Below the pieces are notes generated by a model. The model did not search any database. It saw nothing but the letters and a program-made list of their open reading frames with translations, and was not told where the DNA came from. A stretch of DNA of 64,000 nt from Actinopolyspora lacussalsi subsp. righensis (GTDB lineage: Bacteria; Actinomycetota; Actinomycetes; Mycobacteriales; Pseudonocardiaceae), in assembly GCF_900116555.1 (NCBI RefSeq), contig NZ_FPAT01000003.1:248001-312000 (forward strand). The letters are read 5' to 3'. The first letter of the stretch is position 1, and each line of letters begins with the position of its first letter. Positions 26,691-36,318 of this stretch are shown here, in pieces. The position numbers were made by a program, and so were the translations under genes.

Positions 26691-26817
26691 GCTTCGCTCC
26701 ATCCGGTTGCGCAGCGAAATCGGGAACGCGATCGGCAAAAGGGGATCCCGTTGCGAGCCCGAGAACCGGCCACGCTAGGATGGGATCCGTTGCCCGGTGA
26801 TGAGACCGGGTGAGCAC

Positions 26818-26892
26818 GGTGGGTGTAGCTCAGGCGGTAGAGCACTGGGTTGTGGTCCCAGGAGTCGCGGGTTCGAATCCCGTCACTCACCC
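26818..26892 (+). tRNA. tRNA-His (anticodon GTG)
   Basis: A full cloverleaf can be drawn: acceptor GGTGGGTG pairing with CACTCACC (including the extra G-1 diagnostic of tRNA-His), D arm GCTCAGGCGGTAGAGC, anticodon stem-loop CTGGGTTGTGGTCCCAG with GTG anticodon, and T arm CGGGTTCGAATCCCG. CCA is not encoded. Confidence 0.97.
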
Positions 26893-26899
26893 CGCAGAA

Positions 26900-26942
26900 G
26901 GCGGTCCCGATATCGGTTTCCGGTGTCGGGACCGCCGTTTTC
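26900..26942 (+). terminator. Rho-independent terminator after tRNA-His
   Basis: An 11-base perfect stem (26900-26910 with 26926-26936), loop of 15, followed by GTTTT. It lies eight bases after the tRNA 3' end. Confidence 0.92.
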
Positions 26943-27100
26943 GTATCGGGCGGCGTTCACGGGGACCGTCCGCACGACGTACACCGGACCGGGGTGTGCC
27001 CCATCACTCCCCCGGTCCGGGCTTCACCCGGCAGCTCACGATCGGCCCCTCGCGGACCGCGTTCCTCGGGCGCCGGTTCCGGGATGTCAGTTCCGGGCCG

Positions 27101-28138
27101 TCAGTCCTGTGCGAAGCGCTCGGGAAGCATCCTGCCCAATCTGCCGGTGAGTTCCAGCACGCGGCGCGCCCAGCCCGGTGAGGCCGCCGCCAGACCGCAC
27201 GTCGGCGTGGGAACCACCTGTTCGGCGAGGACCCGCTCGGAAAAGCCCAGCTTGGTCACGAAGGTGCGTACCGGCTCGACCAGTTCGCGCAGTTCCGGCT
27301 CGCGCCGGGGCTCGATGGTGGGGACCATGCCCAGCAGCACGGGAAGCCCGGCGTCGAAGACCTCGCCGACCTCTTCGGCGAACTCCTCGGAGCAGGACTC
27401 CAGCGTCCCGGCGTCCAGGCTCAGCGCCCCGACACCGGCTCGGCGCGACAACCGCACGGGGGGCCGTGCCGCGCAGCAGTGCACGATCACCGGTCGTGCC
27501 ACGGCTTCCCCCAACCGCTCGATGGTGTGTTCGAGCAGCCGCTGCACCTCGGGCTCCGGGAACGCGGGGACGGTTCCATAGCCGGAGGGAGTGGGCAGAT
27601 CACCGGAGAGCACGGCGGGCAACGTCGGTTCGTCCAGCTGCAGCAGTACCCGCCCACCGGTGCGTTCGGCGACCAGCGCGGCGTGCTCGCGAACCCCTTC
27701 CACCAGCGCTTCGGTGAAGTCGCGCAACGCGCCGTGGTCGGTCAGCACGCGGTGTCCGCGCTCCAGTTCGATACCCGAGGCCAGCGTCCAGGGCCCGGCG
27801 ACCTGAAGCTTGATCAGCCGGGGTTCGGTGTCCGCGGCGGTGACTTCCTCCAGCGCGTCGAGATCCCAGCGCAGCAGATCCACCGCCCGGCGCTGGTCGC
27901 GTCCCGGGGTACGAGCGACCCGGTAACCGGACGGCACGACCTCGACAGCCAGGTCGGGCAGCATTCCGGCGGTACGCCCCAGCATGTCACCACCCACGCC
28001 ACGAGCGGGCAGTTCCGGCATCGGGGTCAGGTCGGGCAGTTCTCCCGCCACGATCCGTGCGGTTTCCAGCGGGTCGGTACCGGGCATGGAACCGATGGCG
28101 GTCGCGGTACCGGATTTCCAGGGCTGTCGCTGCGTCAC
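27101..28138 (-). CDS. MetE-like (cobalamin-independent methionine synthase C-terminal) family protein
   Basis: 345 residues from GTG 28138. It corresponds to the catalytic C-terminal barrel of B12-independent methionine synthase but lacks the N-terminal half of full-length MetE (~750 aa). Zinc-ligand pattern is visible: PVIVHCCA (His-Cys, ~residue 217) and TPTCGLA (final Cys, ~319). The N-terminal TATAIGSMPGTDPLETARIV resembles the UROD/MetE superfamily. Such short actinobacterial forms are often annotated as methionine synthase. Whether they use methyl-THF or a corrinoid protein donor is not shown here. Confidence 0.8.
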   Translation of the reverse strand: MTQRQPWKSGTATAIGSMPGTDPLETARIVAGELPDLTPMPELPARGVGGDMLGRTAGMLPDLAVEVVPSGYRVARTPGRDQRRAVDLLRWDLDALEEVTAADTEPRLIKLQVAGPWTLASGIELERGHRVLTDHGALRDFTEALVEGVREHAALVAERTGGRVLLQLDEPTLPAVLSGDLPTPSGYGTVPAFPEPEVQRLLEHTIERLGEAVARPVIVHCCAARPPVRLSRRAGVGALSLDAGTLESCSEEFAEEVGEVFDAGLPVLLGMVPTIEPRREPELRELVEPVRTFVTKLGFSERVLAEQVVPTPTCGLAAASPGWARRVLELTGRLGRMLPERFAQD

Positions 28139-28299
28139 GCGACCATTCTCGCAACGGACCCTCCGCCGACAGCCACACGGGAAGTGGGGCGTCCGTTCCG
28201 GGTTGTTCCCGGCAGAGACTCGTCATCCGTGATTCTCGCACCAGCCGAGTGGACTCGGGCCGCCCAATCTCGCGTAGAGATCACCATCCACGCAATCGG

Positions 28300-28411
28300 C
28301 ACCGCCGCGGGTTCTCGCGTGCGGCTCTCGCGAGGACTGTCCCGACGTTGTGTAGTAACTACCCGATGTCGGGGCACCCGCAGCGAGAGCCGTGCGCGAG
28401 GTTCCGCCACG
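28300..28411 (-). repeat. R1 nested inverted repeat, copy 2 (downstream of mnmA)
   Basis: Read on the minus strand it begins about 33 bases after the mnmA stop: GGCGGAACCTC, GCACGGCTCTCGC, core CCCGACATCGGGTAG...ACACAACGTCGGG, CCTCGCGAGAGCCGCAC, CCGCGGCGGTGCC. Inner (CCCGAC/GTCGGG) and middle (CACGGCTCTCG/CGAGAGCCG) arms can pair as nested hairpins. Confidence 0.8.
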
Positions 28412-28443
28412 CAACCACCCTGGCCAACCGGGCAGTGAACCGT

Positions 28444-29532
28444 TTATCGAGTAGCGGAGATCTTGGCGCTGCCGAGCACGAGATCACCCGCCTCCTCGGG
28501 CCGGTAGAGCACCACCGACTGCCCGGGAGCCACGCCGCGCATCGGTTCGTGAAGCCGCACCCGAACCCCCTCTTCGGTCGTCTCGGCCACGGCACGACAG
28601 GTCTCACCGTGTGCACGGATCTGGGCCACGCACTCGGTCGGACCGTCGATGGGGCTCTCGGAGGGCCAGATCGGCCGATCCGCGTCGATCTCGGTCACCG
28701 AGAGTCGTTCCGCCGAACCGACCTCGACCGTGCCGGAAACCGGCTCCAGCGAGAGCACGTAACGCGGCCGTCCGTCGGCGGCGGGTTTGTCGATGCCGAG
28801 CCCCTTGCGCTGTCCCACGGTGAAACCGTGCACACCGGAGTGCTCGGCGAGCACCTCGCCCGAGTCGGCGTCGACCATCTCGCCCGGCCGCTCACCCAGC
28901 TTGGAGTCCAGGAACTTCTCGGTGGCGCCGTCCGCGATGAAGCAGATGTCGTGGCTGTCCGGTTTTCGCGCCACCGCGAGATCGCGCCGCTCCGCCTCCT
29001 CGCGCACCTCCGACTTCAGCGAGTGCCCCAGCGGGAACATCGCGTGCCGCAGCTGTTGCGGGGTCAGCGAAGCGAGCACGTAGGACTGGTCCTTGTCCTC
29101 GTCCCTGCTGCGGCGCAGTTCCGGAGCTCCCGACTCCTGCGAGAGCCTGGCGTAGTGCCCCGTCGAGACGGCGTCGAAGCCGAGCGCGACGGCCTTCTCC
29201 AGCAACGCCTCGAACTTGATCTTCTCGTTGCAGGTCATGCACGGGTTGGGGGTACGTCCCGCGGCGTACTCGCCCACGAAGGTCTCGATGACCTCCTCGC
29301 TGAACCGCTCGGCGAAGTCCCAGACGTAGAACGGGATCCCCAGAATGTCCGCGGCACGTCGCGCGTCGCGGGAGTCCTCCACGGTGCAACAGCCGCGGGC
29401 TCCCGTTCGCAACGTCCCCGGTTTGGCGGACAGCGCCAAGTGCACGCCGGTGACGTCGTGCCCCGCGTCCACAGCTCGGGCGGCAGCCACCGCCGAATCC
29501 ACACCGCCGCTCATCGCCGCGAGTACTCGCAC
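28444..29532 (-). CDS. mnmA: tRNA-specific 2-thiouridylase MnmA
   Basis: 362 residues from GTG 29532 (GGAGG, 7-base spacing). It thiolates U34 of Lys/Glu/Gln tRNAs. PP-loop [14 protein letters not shown] at the start binds ATP. Catalytic Cys are in [17 protein letters not shown] (~residue 100) and [10 protein letters not shown] (~200). A C-terminal beta-barrel ends VLGSAKI. It starts two bases after the stop of the cysteine desulfurase gene, whose product could supply the sulfur, so the two act as one unit. Confidence 0.96.
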   Translation of the reverse strand: MRVLAAMSGGVDSAVAAARAVDAGHDVTGVHLALSAKPGTLRTGARGCCTVEDSRDARRAADILGIPFYVWDFAERFSEEVIETFVGEYAAGRTPNPCMTCNEKIKFEALLEKAVALGFDAVSTGHYARLSQESGAPELRRSRDEDKDQSYVLASLTPQQLRHAMFPLGHSLKSEVREEAERRDLAVARKPDSHDICFIADGATEKFLDSKLGERPGEMVDADSGEVLAEHSGVHGFTVGQRKGLGIDKPAADGRPRYVLSLEPVSGTVEVGSAERLSVTEIDADRPIWPSESPIDGPTECVAQIRAHGETCRAVAETTEEGVRVRLHEPMRGVAPGQSVVLYRPEEAGDLVLGSAKISATR

Positions 29533-29534
29533 CC

Positions 29535-30758
29535 TCACACCTCCGTAGGCGCGGTGGCCGATTCCACCGAAGTCTTGCTCAAACCGGAGAGCCCTGCGCC
29601 ACGGGCCCGCCGCACGGCCGGTTCCAGCGCGTCCAGGAACGCACGGACGTCCTCGCGGGTCGAGTCGTGTCCGAGCGAGAGCCGCAGCGACCCCCGTGCG
29701 ACCCGCACGTCGGCGCCCATCGCCAACAATACGTGGCTGGGTTCGGCGACACCGGCGGTGCACGCGGATCCGGTGGAGCACTCGATGCCGTTGGCGTCGA
29801 GCAGCATCAACAGGCTGTCCCCTTCACAGCCGGGGAAGGTGAAGTGCGCGTTCCCCGGCAACCGGCCGCCCTCGACGGTACCCGGATCGCCGTTGAGCAC
29901 CGCGTCCGGCACGGCCGAACGCACCCCCTCGACGAGTTCGTCGCGCAGGGCCGCGAGCTCCGCCGCGTGGTGTTCCCGGCGGTCGACCGCCTCGCGCAGC
30001 GCACTGGCAAGAGCCAGCACGGCCGGCGTGTCCAGCGTGCCGGAACGGACCTCGCGTTCCTGCCCTCCCCCGTGCAGCAGCGGCGTGCAGGTGACGTCCC
30101 TGCCCAGCACCAGCACCCCGACGCCGTAGGGACCACCGATCTTGTGCCCGGTCATCGTCAGCGCCGACACCCCGGAGGACTCGAAGTCCACGGGCAGCGT
30201 CTCCACGGCCTGGACGGCGTCGGTGTGCAGCGGTATGCCGTACCGGACGGCCACATCCGCCAGCTCCGGGATCGGGTTGACCGTGCCGACCTCGTTGTTG
30301 GCCCACATCACGGTGGCGAGCGCGACCTCGTCCGGGGCCCGACGAACCGCCTCCTCCAGCACTTCGGGAGTCACCCTGCCGTACGAGTCGACCTCCAGCC
30401 AGGTGACCTCGGCTCCCTCGTGCTCGGCCAGCCACTCCACGGTGTCGAGCACCGCGTGATGCTCCACGGCGGAGGCGAGCACCCGACGACGCCGCGGATC
30501 GGCGTCCCTGCGGCCCCAGAAGATGCCCTTCACCGCGAGGTTGTCGCTCTCGGTGCCGCCACCGGTGAACAGCACCTCGGAGGGGCGAGCGCCGAGGGCG
30601 GCCGCGATGTCCTCGCGGGACTCCTCCACGGCACGACGAGCTCGTCTGCCGGAGGTGTGCAGGGACGAGGCGTTGCCCAGCGTGGCGAGCGCCTCGGTCA
30701 TGACCTCGATCGCGCCCGCACGCATCGGGGTGGTTGCCGCGTGGTCCAGGTACGTCAT
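29535..30758 (-). CDS. Cysteine desulfurase (IscS/NifS family)
   Basis: 407 residues from ATG 30758. It is a PLP enzyme taking sulfur from cysteine. Motifs: [12 protein letters not shown] at the N-terminus, [10 protein letters not shown] (~residue 72), PLP lysine in [12 protein letters not shown] (~207), and the persulfide Cys in [17 protein letters not shown] (~333). The start overlaps the MFS gene stop (ATGA), and its stop is next to mnmA, which implies sulfur delivery to tRNA thiolation. An upstream open extension to 31970 is the antisense reading of the MFS gene. Confidence 0.95.
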   Translation of the reverse strand: MTYLDHAATTPMRAGAIEVMTEALATLGNASSLHTSGRRARRAVEESREDIAAALGARPSEVLFTGGGTESDNLAVKGIFWGRRDADPRRRRVLASAVEHHAVLDTVEWLAEHEGAEVTWLEVDSYGRVTPEVLEEAVRRAPDEVALATVMWANNEVGTVNPIPELADVAVRYGIPLHTDAVQAVETLPVDFESSGVSALTMTGHKIGGPYGVGVLVLGRDVTCTPLLHGGGQEREVRSGTLDTPAVLALASALREAVDRREHHAAELAALRDELVEGVRSAVPDAVLNGDPGTVEGGRLPGNAHFTFPGCEGDSLLMLLDANGIECSTGSACTAGVAEPSHVLLAMGADVRVARGSLRLSLGHDSTREDVRAFLDALEPAVRRARGAGLSGLSKTSVESATAPTEV

Positions 30759-32158
30759 CGCCCGTCCAGGATAATCCCTCTGGAACGCGCCACCAGGCGC
30801 GCACCCAGCGAGCCCGTCAGCATCAGCAGCCCCGCGAGCACGACCACTCCCAGGGTCGGCTCCCGGGTGCTGGCCAGCAGGTTCACCAGCGCCCCTCCCA
30901 GGCCGACCAGCAGTGCCTGCCCGAGCATGTCGGAGATCTGCAACGCGGCCGAGTTGAACCCTCGTTCGGCCTGGTCCGAGAGCCCCAGCACCCGTACCGC
31001 CGTGCTGGCGACGGATATCCCCATACCGGCACCCGCGATCGACCAGAACACGAAGATCGCCCGGTCCGCTCCCCATTCCGGGGCCAGCAGCGCCACGCCG
31101 AGCACGCCCACGACCACCAGCACGAATCCGGACGCCACCAGGTGCTCCCTGCTGAAGCGCCCCTGCCTGCCCTGCCAGAACGAGCCCAACGACCAGCCCA
31201 GCGAGGCCACGGTCAGCGGAATTCCGGCCAACATCGCCGAATAGCCGTGCACGACGGTCAGCACCAGCGGGATGAATGCCTCCGCGGTGAAGAAGACACC
31301 GGCCAGCAGCCCGCGCGCCAGCACCATGACCGGGATGCCCGGGCGTGCCGAGAGCGTCCCGGTGGGCAGCAGGACCCGCACGCAACCCCACAGCGAGGCG
31401 ATCGCCGCCACGCCGAGGACCGCCGAGAGCACCGAGGGATGGTCGGCACTCCAGTTGAGCACCACCGTGGCGAGCCCGGCGCCGAGCGCCGCGGGCACCA
31501 GCCCCGGTCTCGCCGTGGGCAACGCCTCGGGGCCGCTCCCGGCGCGCCTGATGGTGGGGACGAGCAGGACTGCACCGAGCAGCACGAACGGTGCCAGCCC
31601 GAGAAAGACCCACCGCCAGTGCAGCTGTTCGGTGATCAACCCCGCCAGTGCGGGGCCGAGCAGTGAGGGAAGAACCCAGGCCGCGGACATCGCGCCGAAT
31701 GCCCTGGGGTGATGCCGCTGGGGGTAGACCCTGGCGATCATCACGTACAGCGGCACGGCGACGCTGCCGCCACCCAGTCCCTGCATGGCACGGGCGAGCA
31801 GCAGCACGGGCATGTTCGGCGCCGACCCGGCGAGCAGTAGTCCCGCCGCGAACAGGGGCAGCGCGAGCAGCAGCGGCAGGGCGGGCCCGTGCCGGTCGGC
31901 GAGTCGGCCCGCGAAGACGGTCCCGACCGCGCTGGCGGCCATGAACAGGGTGAACGCCCAGGAGTACCACCGCTGTCCGTCCAGTTCGGAGGCTATGGTG
32001 GGCAGTGCCGTCGCCACCCCCATCGCCTCGAAGGCGACCAGCGTGACCACCAGCAGCAGGCCGATGGTGAAGTTACGGTACCGCGGTGCCCACAGTGGAC
32101 TCTCGGGCTCCGGGTCCGTCGCGGCGGTCGTTTCGCGGGGGTCGTTCCGATCGGTCAC
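30755..32158 (-). CDS. MFS transporter, 14-TM drug-efflux type
   Basis: About 467 residues from GTG 32158. Hydrophobic helices fill residues ~30-460. Signature loop 2-3 [15 protein letters not shown] (~residue 85) and loop [22 protein letters not shown] (motif C-like, ~128) place it among EmrB/QacA-like exporters. A soluble N-terminus rich in Asp/Glu precedes TM1. Its start lies 86 bases inside the end of the acyltransferase gene, an unusually long overlap, and I see no later start before TM1. It is coupled by ATGA to the cysteine desulfurase gene. Substrate unknown. Confidence 0.85.
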   Translation of the reverse strand: MTDRNDPRETTAATDPEPESPLWAPRYRNFTIGLLLVVTLVAFEAMGVATALPTIASELDGQRWYSWAFTLFMAASAVGTVFAGRLADRHGPALPLLLALPLFAAGLLLAGSAPNMPVLLLARAMQGLGGGSVAVPLYVMIARVYPQRHHPRAFGAMSAAWVLPSLLGPALAGLITEQLHWRWVFLGLAPFVLLGAVLLVPTIRRAGSGPEALPTARPGLVPAALGAGLATVVLNWSADHPSVLSAVLGVAAIASLWGCVRVLLPTGTLSARPGIPVMVLARGLLAGVFFTAEAFIPLVLTVVHGYSAMLAGIPLTVASLGWSLGSFWQGRQGRFSREHLVASGFVLVVVGVLGVALLAPEWGADRAIFVFWSIAGAGMGISVASTAVRVLGLSDQAERGFNSAALQISDMLGQALLVGLGGALVNLLASTREPTLGVVVLAGLLMLTGSLGARLVARSRGIILDGR

Positions 32159-33149
32159 CGCACGATGCTGCGACTTCCACCGCGGTGCAAGTCCAGTGGT
32201 TTCCGGCGGGACGTGGCTCACACGCTTCGGTGACGACCCGGGCGCAGTAGGAGGCCAGCTCCCGCCGTGCGGCGGGATTGTCGCGCCGTACGGCGGCGTA
32301 GCCGCTGATTCCCGGCCGTCCCGGATCACTCGCGGAAGCGCCGAGTGCGACCGAATCGCGTCCGCGGTCGAACCGCACCGGCGAAGCGGTGGCCGTGGCA
32401 CGTGGTGAGGGCAGCGGGATCAGCTCCACGACGAGGCCACGCACCGCCAGCACCTCGCGCAGCGAACCCAGCAGGGTGTCCTCGCCGAGGAACGCGGCGA
32501 CGGTGGTGGGTTCCCCGCTCGCCAGTTCGTACCGCAGTGCCACGGGTCGTACCGGGGCGCCCGCGTCCAACGCCGCCTGGAAGACGGCGGGACGGTACCG
32601 CCCGGACGCACGACCGCAACGGGTCGTGCCTTCCGGGAACGCACCGACCACGTAGCCGTGGCGCAGCGCCTCGGTGACGGAACCGATCGCGGCGGGAAGC
32701 CCGCTGGGACGGTTCCTGTCGATGAACAGCGTCCCCGCACGCACCGCGAGCATCCCGAGCAACGGCCAGTCGCGCACCTCGGCCTTGGCCAACAGGCGCA
32801 TGGGACACACCGCCTGCAGCGCGAGCACGTCCAACCAGGACACGTGGTTGGACACCACCAGCGCTCCCGCGCCCTCCCCCGCCCGGGATGGCGGAACTCC
32901 GCGCACTCGCAGCCGCACACCGAGGGCGGCGAGAACGCCGGTGAACCACGTTCGGGCGGCGGTGCGACGCAGGCTTTCGGACAGCACCGGCATCGCCGAG
33001 GCGAGCAGTACCCCGTACAGCAGCAGCACCGCCACCGCCAGCACCCGGCGGAGTCGGCAGGCGAACGTGGCGCGGGGCAGCGTCCGCCGGTGGGGCAGGC
33101 AGTGCGTGTCGCACGGCGAGTTCGGTGTCCAGGTGTCGGCCCCGTTCAC
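32073..33149 (-). CDS. 1-acyl-glycerol-phosphate-type acyltransferase (PlsC/OlsA-like)
   Basis: 358 residues from GTG 33149. One N-terminal membrane helix (VLAVAVLLLYGVLLASAM, residues ~38-56) precedes a PlsC domain: NHVSWLDVLAL (HxxxxD motif variant, ~residue 99), GTLFIDRN (~137), FPEGTTR (~167) and the VRPVAL block (~198). The start overlaps the stop of the GNAT/OlsB-like gene (GTGA). That pairing is the olsB-olsA arrangement, in which OlsA adds the second acyl chain to lyso-ornithine lipid. Ornithine-lipid function is inferred from gene order. The C-terminal ~90 residues are unusual and Arg-rich. Confidence 0.8.
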   Translation of the reverse strand: MNGADTWTPNSPCDTHCLPHRRTLPRATFACRLRRVLAVAVLLLYGVLLASAMPVLSESLRRTAARTWFTGVLAALGVRLRVRGVPPSRAGEGAGALVVSNHVSWLDVLALQAVCPMRLLAKAEVRDWPLLGMLAVRAGTLFIDRNRPSGLPAAIGSVTEALRHGYVVGAFPEGTTRCGRASGRYRPAVFQAALDAGAPVRPVALRYELASGEPTTVAAFLGEDTLLGSLREVLAVRGLVVELIPLPSPRATATASPVRFDRGRDSVALGASASDPGRPGISGYAAVRRDNPAARRELASYCARVVTEACEPRPAGNHWTCTAVEVAASCGDRSERPPRNDRRDGPGARESTVGTAVP

Positions 33150-33931
33150 GACTCCCCCAGGAAGCGGTCGAGGTATCGCCGGTCGATCTCGTGCGAGTCC
33201 AGCAGCACGAAGAAGTCCGCGACGCCGAACTCCGGGTCGTGGGCGGGCGGGCCGCACACTCGGGCTCCCAACCGCAGATACCCGCGCAGCAGCGGTGGCA
33301 ACCGGACACGATCCGGAGCGGGCACGACTCGGGTGGGCCAGGGCCGGTAAGGCCGAACCCGGTGGGAGCGGGAGGCGTAGTGGCGGCGGCGAACCGTCTG
33401 CCAAACGCCGGCGGCCGATGTTCCGCCGTCCCGCAGCGACACCGAGGCGCACCCCGCGAGCCAACGATGGCCGTGCAGCAGCAGGTACCGAGCGATACCG
33501 GCCCAGATCAGACCTATCACCGCCCCGGTGCGGTGGTCCGGGTGCACGCAGGAACGCCCGGTTTCCACCAGGTCCGAGCGCAGCGGGGCCAAGGCGGTGA
33601 GGTCGAACTCGTCGTCGGAGTAGAGCCGCCCCGCGGCGAGGGCGTGCCGGGGCGGCAGCATCCGGTAGGTACCGACGATCTCGCCCGAGCGTGGCGCTCG
33701 TACCACGAGGTGATCGCAGAACTCGTCGAAACGGTCGGTCTCGATCCCGTCCCCGTCCTGGTGGAGCAGGGCCCCCATCTCCGTGGCGAACACCCGGTGG
33801 CGCAGCCGCTGGGCGGCTCGAATCTCGGCTGGTTCCCTGGTCAGAAGCAATGAGTAGCGGTCGGCCCCGCTCCGGTCCCGCCCGTCGGTGACGGCCAGCA
33901 ACGTGGCATCGGATCGCGCTGTTTCGGCCAT
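33146..33931 (-). CDS. GNAT-like N-acyltransferase (OlsB/hemolysin-like, Acetyltransf_5)
   Basis: 261 residues from ATG 33931. Motifs of the OlsB family: AQRLRHRVFATEMGA (~residue 40), DGDGIETDRFDEFCDHLVV (~58), GTYRMLPP (~87), ETGRSCVHPDHRTGAVIGLIWAGI (~120) and an FFVLLD end. OlsB transfers a 3-hydroxyacyl chain from ACP to ornithine's amino group. It lies directly upstream of and overlapping the PlsC/OlsA-like gene. It could instead be an N-acyl-amino-acid synthase with another amine substrate. Confidence 0.8.
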   Translation of the reverse strand: MAETARSDATLLAVTDGRDRSGADRYSLLLTREPAEIRAAQRLRHRVFATEMGALLHQDGDGIETDRFDEFCDHLVVRAPRSGEIVGTYRMLPPRHALAAGRLYSDDEFDLTALAPLRSDLVETGRSCVHPDHRTGAVIGLIWAGIARYLLLHGHRWLAGCASVSLRDGGTSAAGVWQTVRRRHYASRSHRVRPYRPWPTRVVPAPDRVRLPPLLRGYLRLGARVCGPPAHDPEFGVADFFVLLDSHEIDRRYLDRFLGES

Positions 33932-34053
33932 GTCCGCAGATGTAGCCGGGTCCGTGCGACCACCGGTAGTGGCGCCGGATGGACGCGACGAGAACTTCGG
34001 TTGAATGACCGGTACCCGAGGCCCATCGGAGCTCGGGAGGGGCCGAAAGCGTT

Positions 34054-34091
34054 CGGGGGCGGAGGAGACCGGCCGGTCTCCTCCGCCCCCG
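34054..34091. terminator. 38-base perfect palindrome after etfA
   Basis: A 19-base arm (34054-34072) is the exact reverse complement of 34073-34091 with no spacer. It starts 24 bases beyond the etfA stop (minus strand), upstream of the olsB-like promoter. As RNA it folds as a very stable hairpin and is likely the terminator of the etf genes. Confidence 0.8.
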
Positions 34092-34115
34092 AGGACGCCG
34101 TGGAACGAGCGGTCG

Positions 34116-35075
34116 TCAGCCCTTGCGGTTGCCGACCTCCTCGGTCAACTGCGGGGCCACCTTGAACAGGTCACCGACGACACCGAAGTCGGCGATCTCG
34201 AAGATCGGTGCCTCGGCGTCCTTGTTGACGGCCACGATGGTCTTGGAGGTCTGCATCCCGGCGCGGTGCTGGATGGCGCCGGAGATCCCCAACGCGAGGT
34301 AGAGCTGCGGGGAGACCGTCTTGCCGGTCTGACCGACCTGGAACTGGGCGGGGTAGTAACCCGAGTCGACCGCGGCGCGCGAGGCACCGACGGCGGCGCC
34401 GAGGGAATCCGCGAGCTTCTCGATCACCTCGAAGCTCTCCGCGCTGCCGACACCACGGCCACCCGAAACCACCACGTTGGCCTCGGTCAGCTCGGGACGG
34501 TCCCCCGATTCCGCGGGCTGCCTGCCGGTGACGGCACCGGACTTGCCCGCGTCGGTGCCCGGAACCTCGACGGATTCACGCGCACCGCCACCGTCCAGCG
34601 TCTCCGGCTCGACGCTGCCCGGCAGCATCGACACCACCGGAGCACCGGAAGCGGCCTTGGCCCTTGCCTGGTACGACCCGCCGAACAGCGAGTAGTCGGC
34701 CACCCCGTCGGAATCGATGTCGGCGACCTCGGACAGCAGCCCGCTGCCGGTACGCACCGCCAGCCTGCCCGCGATCTCCTTGCCGTCGACGCTGGCCGCC
34801 AGCAGCACCGCCGCGGGGGAGACGCGCTCGACGAGGCTCGACAGCACGTCGACCTGCGGCGTGACCAGGTAGTTGTCGATGTCGGCCGATTCCGCCGTGT
34901 AAACCTTGGCGGCACCGGCCGAAGCCAGCGCATCGGCGATCTTGTCGGTGGCACCGGGGCCACCGGTGACCACCGCGGCGGGCTCGCCGAGTCGGCGGGC
35001 CACCGTGAGCATCTCGTACGTAACCTTCTTGACCTCGCCACCCGCGTGGTCGACGAGGACCAAAACCTCAGACAT
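34116..35075 (-). CDS. etfA: Electron transfer flavoprotein alpha subunit
   Basis: 319 residues from ATG 35075. It binds FAD and, with EtfB, passes electrons from acyl-CoA dehydrogenases to the respiratory chain. The C-terminal FAD domain has [19 protein letters not shown] (~residue 205), [22 protein letters not shown] (~240), and [13 protein letters not shown] followed by IVAVNKD (~270). Length matches the group I ETF alpha. It follows etfB by about 169 bases on the same strand. Confidence 0.96.
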   Translation of the reverse strand: MSEVLVLVDHAGGEVKKVTYEMLTVARRLGEPAAVVTGGPGATDKIADALASAGAAKVYTAESADIDNYLVTPQVDVLSSLVERVSPAAVLLAASVDGKEIAGRLAVRTGSGLLSEVADIDSDGVADYSLFGGSYQARAKAASGAPVVSMLPGSVEPETLDGGGARESVEVPGTDAGKSGAVTGRQPAESGDRPELTEANVVVSGGRGVGSAESFEVIEKLADSLGAAVGASRAAVDSGYYPAQFQVGQTGKTVSPQLYLALGISGAIQHRAGMQTSKTIVAVNKDAEAPIFEIADFGVVGDLFKVAPQLTEEVGNRKG

Positions 35076-35244
35076 GGATAACGCCCTTCTCAAACGCGAC
35101 CGAAGCCGAAACACACCACGACTCGAAACGATCCGGCCTTGTCACGACCAACCGCGAACGACCGAGGATCGTCGTGCGAGCGCCGGAACGCGGCACCCGG
35201 CCGGAAAACCCAGCGGAGCCGAATCCCCCTGTGGTGAGGAACTC

Positions 35245-36027
35245 TCAGACGAGGTTCTTGCCCGACAGGAACTCGACGATGCGGGTGCCGCCGTCGCCCT
35301 CGTCGGTGACCTGCTGGCCTGCTTCCTTCGGCGGCGCGGGCGCGGACGAGACCATCTGCGTCAGCGCGCCGGACAGTCCGACCTCCTCGGCCTCGATACC
35401 GGCGTCGGCCAGCGCCAGCGTGGAAACCGGCTTCTTCTTCGCGGCCATGATGCCCTTGAACGAGGGGTACCGCGGTTCGTTGATCTTCTCGGTGACGCTG
35501 ACCACGGTGGGAAGCTCGGCGCGCACACTGGTCACCCCGGCGTCGGTCTCACGTTCGATCGAGACCGTCGAGCCCTCGACCGACAGCGAACGCGCGTAGG
35601 TCAGCTGCGGCCAGCCCAGCAGTTCGGCCAGCATCGCGGGCACGGCACCGCTGCGTCCGTCCGTGGACTCGTTACCAGCGATGATCATGTCCACCGAATC
35701 CAGCGTGCCGATCACCTTGGCCAGCGCCTTGGCCGTACCGACCGCGTCGGTACCGTGCAGCGCCTCATCCGTGAGGTGCACGGCCTTGTCGGCACCCATC
35801 GACAACGCCTTGCGGATCGCGTCGGACGCACCATCGGGGCCCATGCACAGCACGGTCACTTCCCCGCCGTGGGCCTCCTTGGCCAGCAACGCCTCCTCAA
35901 CGGCCCGCTCGTTGATCTCATCCAACACCACATCGGCGGATGCCCGATCCAACGTGTGGTCCGAGTCGGACAACTTGCGCTCGGACCACGTGTCCGGCAC
36001 CTGCTTCACCAGGACGACAATATTCAT
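35245..36027 (-). CDS. etfB: Electron transfer flavoprotein beta subunit
   Basis: 260 residues from ATG 36027 with GGAGAGG six bases upstream. It carries the ETF-beta start (MNIVVLVKQVPDTWSE), LDEINERAVEEALLAKE (~residue 36), the AMP-site signature DMIIAGNESTDGRSGAVPAMLAE (~110), and the recognition loop EPRYPSFKGIMAAKKKP near 185. It is the first gene of the etf unit, upstream of etfA. The upstream palindrome at 36162 may be its operator. Confidence 0.96.
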   Translation of the reverse strand: MNIVVLVKQVPDTWSERKLSDSDHTLDRASADVVLDEINERAVEEALLAKEAHGGEVTVLCMGPDGASDAIRKALSMGADKAVHLTDEALHGTDAVGTAKALAKVIGTLDSVDMIIAGNESTDGRSGAVPAMLAELLGWPQLTYARSLSVEGSTVSIERETDAGVTSVRAELPTVVSVTEKINEPRYPSFKGIMAAKKKPVSTLALADAGIEAEEVGLSGALTQMVSSAPAPPKEAGQQVTDEGDGGTRIVEFLSGKNLV

Positions 36028-36161
36028 GGGCCCTCTCCGACCTCCTGCGGACTGTTGACGGCTTCCTGGCTGAGTAGTCCCGGCGCGGCATGTCCCCGGG
36101 AAGGTTGACCTTGCCACGTAGCCCCGTGAAAAGCACAGTGACGCCAACCACCATGGATGTT

Positions 36162-36173
36162 ACCGGCCGGTAG
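36162..36173. promoter_or_regulatory. TACCGG-CCGGTA palindrome upstream of etfB
   Basis: A 12-base perfect palindrome lies within TTACCGGCCGGTAG, 135 bases upstream of the etfB start, in the divergent etfB/degV interval. It resembles operators of TetR-type regulators. A looser outer GTTA/TAAC symmetry is present (36161 and about 36182). Confidence 0.45.
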
Positions 36174-36318
36174 CCCCAGCGTAACCCGGATACGAGGGTG
36201 ACGGTACTCACTCCGCGGCGGCTTTCCACGGCGGGGCACCGAACAGCGGGGCGACCACGCGCGACTCCCTCAATACGGGGCATTCATACGAAAAGGTGAT
36301 CAACGCTAGCCTGAAAGT

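Noticed and set aside
26800-26960. Second tRNA or other RNA gene near tRNA-His
   Set aside because: Only one cloverleaf could be drawn; the sequence after it is the terminator hairpin.
29667-31244. 525-residue plus-strand open frame
   Set aside because: Antisense to the cysteine desulfurase and MFS genes, no domain, His/Gly/Arg-rich.
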